DNA of 34,048 nt from Gemmatimonadota bacterium (lineage in GTDB: Bacteria; Gemmatimonadota; Gemmatimonadetes; Longimicrobiales; Gaopeijiaceae), in assembly GCA_022563405.1 (NCBI GenBank), contig JADFNK010000024.1:1-34048 (forward strand), written 5' to 3'. The first letter of the stretch is position 1. Every line of letters begins with the position of its first letter. Shown here piece by piece: positions 32,296-34,048 of this stretch. A model generated the notes under the pieces. The model was not told the origin of the DNA. It ran no database searches and saw only the letters and a program-made list of their open reading frames with translations. Both the position numbers and the translations under genes were made by a program.

Positions 32296-33657
32296 ATGCG
32301 CAATTTCCAACACGTGATACTCGGAACCGGCCAAGCGACGGGCACCTTGCTGGGCGCCCTCCTGCCGACCGGAGACTCGATCGCCGTCATTGAAGGAGAT
32401 CGCATAGGCGGCACCTGCGTGAACACGGGTTGTACGCCGACCAAGGCACTCGTGGCCAGCGCGAAGGTCGCTCATATCGTGCGGCGCGCCCCGGAGTACG
32501 GCGTGCAACCCAATGGGGTCGAGATCGACTTCGAAGTCGTTCGGGCGCGCATGAACGGCATTCGCGACAACACCGGGATGGCGTCGTGGATCCGCTCGGC
32601 GGAGAACGTGTCGCTATTCGAGGACTGGGGGCGATTCGAGGGTCCGCGGCAGATTCGTGTGGGCGACGAGAGCATCACCGCCGATCGCATCTATATCAAT
32701 GGCGGAGCACGTGCGCGCGTCCCCGAGATTCCAGGGCTGGAGAGCGTTCCATGGCTGGATAACAGCCGGATTCTCGAGCTGACGGAGGTGCCGGAGCATC
32801 TGATCATCTTGGGAGGGAGCTACATCGCGCTCGAATTCGGTCAGATCTTCCGAAGGTTCGGTGCGCGGATCACCGTTGTCGAGTCAGGATCTCAACTCGT
32901 ATTTCGAGAGGATGCGGATGTGGCCGAGTCGATCAAGGATATTCTCGAACTGGAGGGCATCGAATTCTGTCTGGATTCGAGCGCGGTGAGAATTGCCCCA
33001 GACGACGCCGGCGTTGCGGTCACGATCGTACAGGGTGGCGATGAGCGTGTGCTGACCGGCTCTCACTTCCTCGTGGCGGTCGGGCGGGTCCCGAACTCGG
33101 ACCTTCTCAATGCGGAGGCGGCCGGCATCGAGCTCGACGAACGGGGGTTCATCGAGGTCGACGACTTTTGCCAGACCAGCGCGGAGGGTGTCTTCGCCCT
33201 GGGTGACATCAACGGACACGGTGCCTTCACCCATACCTCGGTCAACGACGCCGAGATCGTTCTCGACCGGATGCGCGGTGGCACCAGGAAATTATCGGAC
33301 CGGATTCCCGTCTACGGGCTCTTCATCGACCCGCCGCTCGGTCGTGTCGGATTGACCGAGAAGGAGGCCGTCGAGAGGGGGCATACCGTACTGAGGGCCA
33401 CAAAGCGGATGTCGCAGATCACCCGGGCCAAGGAGATGGGCGAAACGCTCGGGTTCGCCAAGCTCCTGGTCGACGGCGATACGGATCAGTTTCTGGGCGC
33501 CGCGATCCTCGGACCCGGTGGCGACGAGATCATCAACATGTTTGCGGCCTACATGTCTGGTGGACTGACCTGGAAGGACTACCGGAAATCGGTGCTGGTC
33601 CACCCGACCATATCCGAGCTCATGCCCTGGACGCTGGACGCGCTGAAGCCGGTTTGA
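32296..33657 (+). CDS. Pyridine-nucleotide-disulfide oxidoreductase, mercuric-reductase-like
   Basis: A 453-aa class I flavoprotein disulfide reductase. An FAD-binding motif at the N-terminus reads ILGTGQATG rather than the usual GxGxxG/A. The redox-active disulfide GGTCVNTGC is present (Cys 41, Cys 46), the NAD(P) motif ILGGSYIALEFGQ at about 172-184, FAD motif II GVFALGDINGHGAFTH, and the interface dyad HPTISE (His 436, Glu 441). There is no N-terminal heavy-metal domain and no C-terminal Cys pair, so mercuric-ion reduction is not supported. It groups with the 'mercuric reductase-like' soluble enzymes of unknown substrate rather than lipoamide dehydrogenase. ATG 32296 has GGAG upstream; the frame is open 21 codons earlier. 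Confidence 0.88.
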   Translation: MRNFQHVILGTGQATGTLLGALLPTGDSIAVIEGDRIGGTCVNTGCTPTKALVASAKVAHIVRRAPEYGVQPNGVEIDFEVVRARMNGIRDNTGMASWIRSAENVSLFEDWGRFEGPRQIRVGDESITADRIYINGGARARVPEIPGLESVPWLDNSRILELTEVPEHLIILGGSYIALEFGQIFRRFGARITVVESGSQLVFREDADVAESIKDILELEGIEFCLDSSAVRIAPDDAGVAVTIVQGGDERVLTGSHFLVAVGRVPNSDLLNAEAAGIELDERGFIEVDDFCQTSAEGVFALGDINGHGAFTHTSVNDAEIVLDRMRGGTRKLSDRIPVYGLFIDPPLGRVGLTEKEAVERGHTVLRATKRMSQITRAKEMGETLGFAKLLVDGDTDQFLGAAILGPGGDEIINMFAAYMSGGLTWKDYRKSVLVHPTISELMPWTLDALKPV

Positions 33658-33721
33658 ATCGTCGGCCAAAAAGATCTTGAAGGAGTACGGTGGGCCGGAT
33701 CTGGATGGTAGGCTTCCGACA

Positions 33722-34048
33722 ATGCGAGCCGGTGTGAGTGTCTCACGCCTTCTCGCGATCAATGCCCTGGTGCGGATCGGCGCGGCCGGCTCCGGGCAGT
33801 TGTTCGCGTTTCTCCTGGCCGCGCGGCTGTCCGGCCAAATCGCCGCCGGAGCCCTCCTGGTAGGTGTGATCGGGGCCGCCTTCTTCGTGACGGAGTTGGT
33901 GGGCGCTCCCTTCGCGGGGGCGCTGGCGGACCGGGTGGGTCAGCTCCGAATTCTCCGGTGGGGGCCGGTCTTCGGCGTGGTCTCCGCGTTGGTCGCGGCA
34001 ACGGCGGCGCTGGGCGCGGGTTCGTTGCCTCTCCTGGTGGTGATCCTG
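33722..34048 (+). CDS. MFS transporter, N-terminal part (partial)
   Basis: 109 codons run off the window. Three to four hydrophobic helices are visible (from LLAINALVRIGAAGSGQLFA, through AGALLVGVIGAAFFVTELVG, to VFGVVSALVAATAALGAG). The loop between helices 2 and 3, GALADRVGQLRILRWG, matches the MFS motif A pattern G-x-LADRxG. A substrate cannot be inferred from this part. ATG 33722 is the likely start, though TTG further upstream in the same frame is possible. It lies 64 bp after the flavoprotein gene in the same direction. Confidence 0.8.
   Translation, partial: MRAGVSVSRLLAINALVRIGAAGSGQLFAFLLAARLSGQIAAGALLVGVIGAAFFVTELVGAPFAGALADRVGQLRILRWGPVFGVVSALVAATAALGAGSLPLLVVIL

Overview
The window is high-GC, densely coded bacterial DNA that uses ATG and GTG starts. 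Two TonB-dependent receptors show a Gram-negative envelope. The gene mix also includes a large Asp-box (BNR/VPS10-like) secreted protein, a DUF2652 protein, an FMN-type glutamate-synthase relative, heme A synthase, 2-oxoglutarate dehydrogenase E1 and an M20 peptidase. This best fits an aerobic member of the Gemmatimonadota or a neighbouring phylum; that is inference from gene content, with no rRNA marker in view. No intact tRNA or rRNA gene, CRISPR array, insertion sequence or integrase was seen.

Left edge (1-1826): the C-terminus of anthranilate synthase TrpE ends inside a relic of the 3' half of a tRNA-Lys(CTT). Next comes the wreck of a restriction-modification locus: an XhoI/PaeR7I-family endonuclease that has lost its catalytic core, convergent with an apparently intact beta-class DNA methyltransferase. 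This looks like a decayed, laterally acquired island. From 4920 back to 1827 a leftward run encodes an ECF sigma factor, a coiled-coil (PspA-like) protein, a small GlsB/YeaQ-like membrane protein and an M20 dipeptidase.

Middle (5000-20660): a rightward pair encodes a V4R-domain protein and a histidine-kinase-like ATPase whose phosphoacceptor His is missing. It faces a leftward ctaA plus TonB-receptor pair. An MsbA-type ABC exporter runs right. A long leftward block holds a DEDDh exonuclease, a 997-aa Asp-box protein, a 4-TM protein, a patatin lipase and a long-chain acyl-CoA dehydrogenase. An NAD(P)H:quinone oxidoreductase diverges from the exonuclease.

Right part (20660-34048): an orphan antitoxin-like ORF, sucA with a structured leader, a FecA-type receptor, and a leftward three-gene envelope cluster (YtkA-like His-rich lipoprotein, Cys-rich periplasmic protein, TlpA-like thioredoxin lipoprotein). 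Then come a membrane-anchored FMN glutamate-synthase-like protein, a DUF2652 cyclase-like protein, a mercuric-reductase-like flavoprotein and the start of an MFS transporter.

The most unusual signals lie at gene boundaries. Short tandem duplications (11-23 bp units) sit on start or stop codons or promoter regions at six places. In one of them the unit carries a start codon and creates a tiny leader ORF overlapping the exonuclease start as TGATG. A separate intergenic dyad, TACGTAGGTT-N9-AACATACGT, occurs at two places 19 kb apart with identical spacing. The V4R/His-less-kinase pair is the best candidate for an uncharacterised signalling module.
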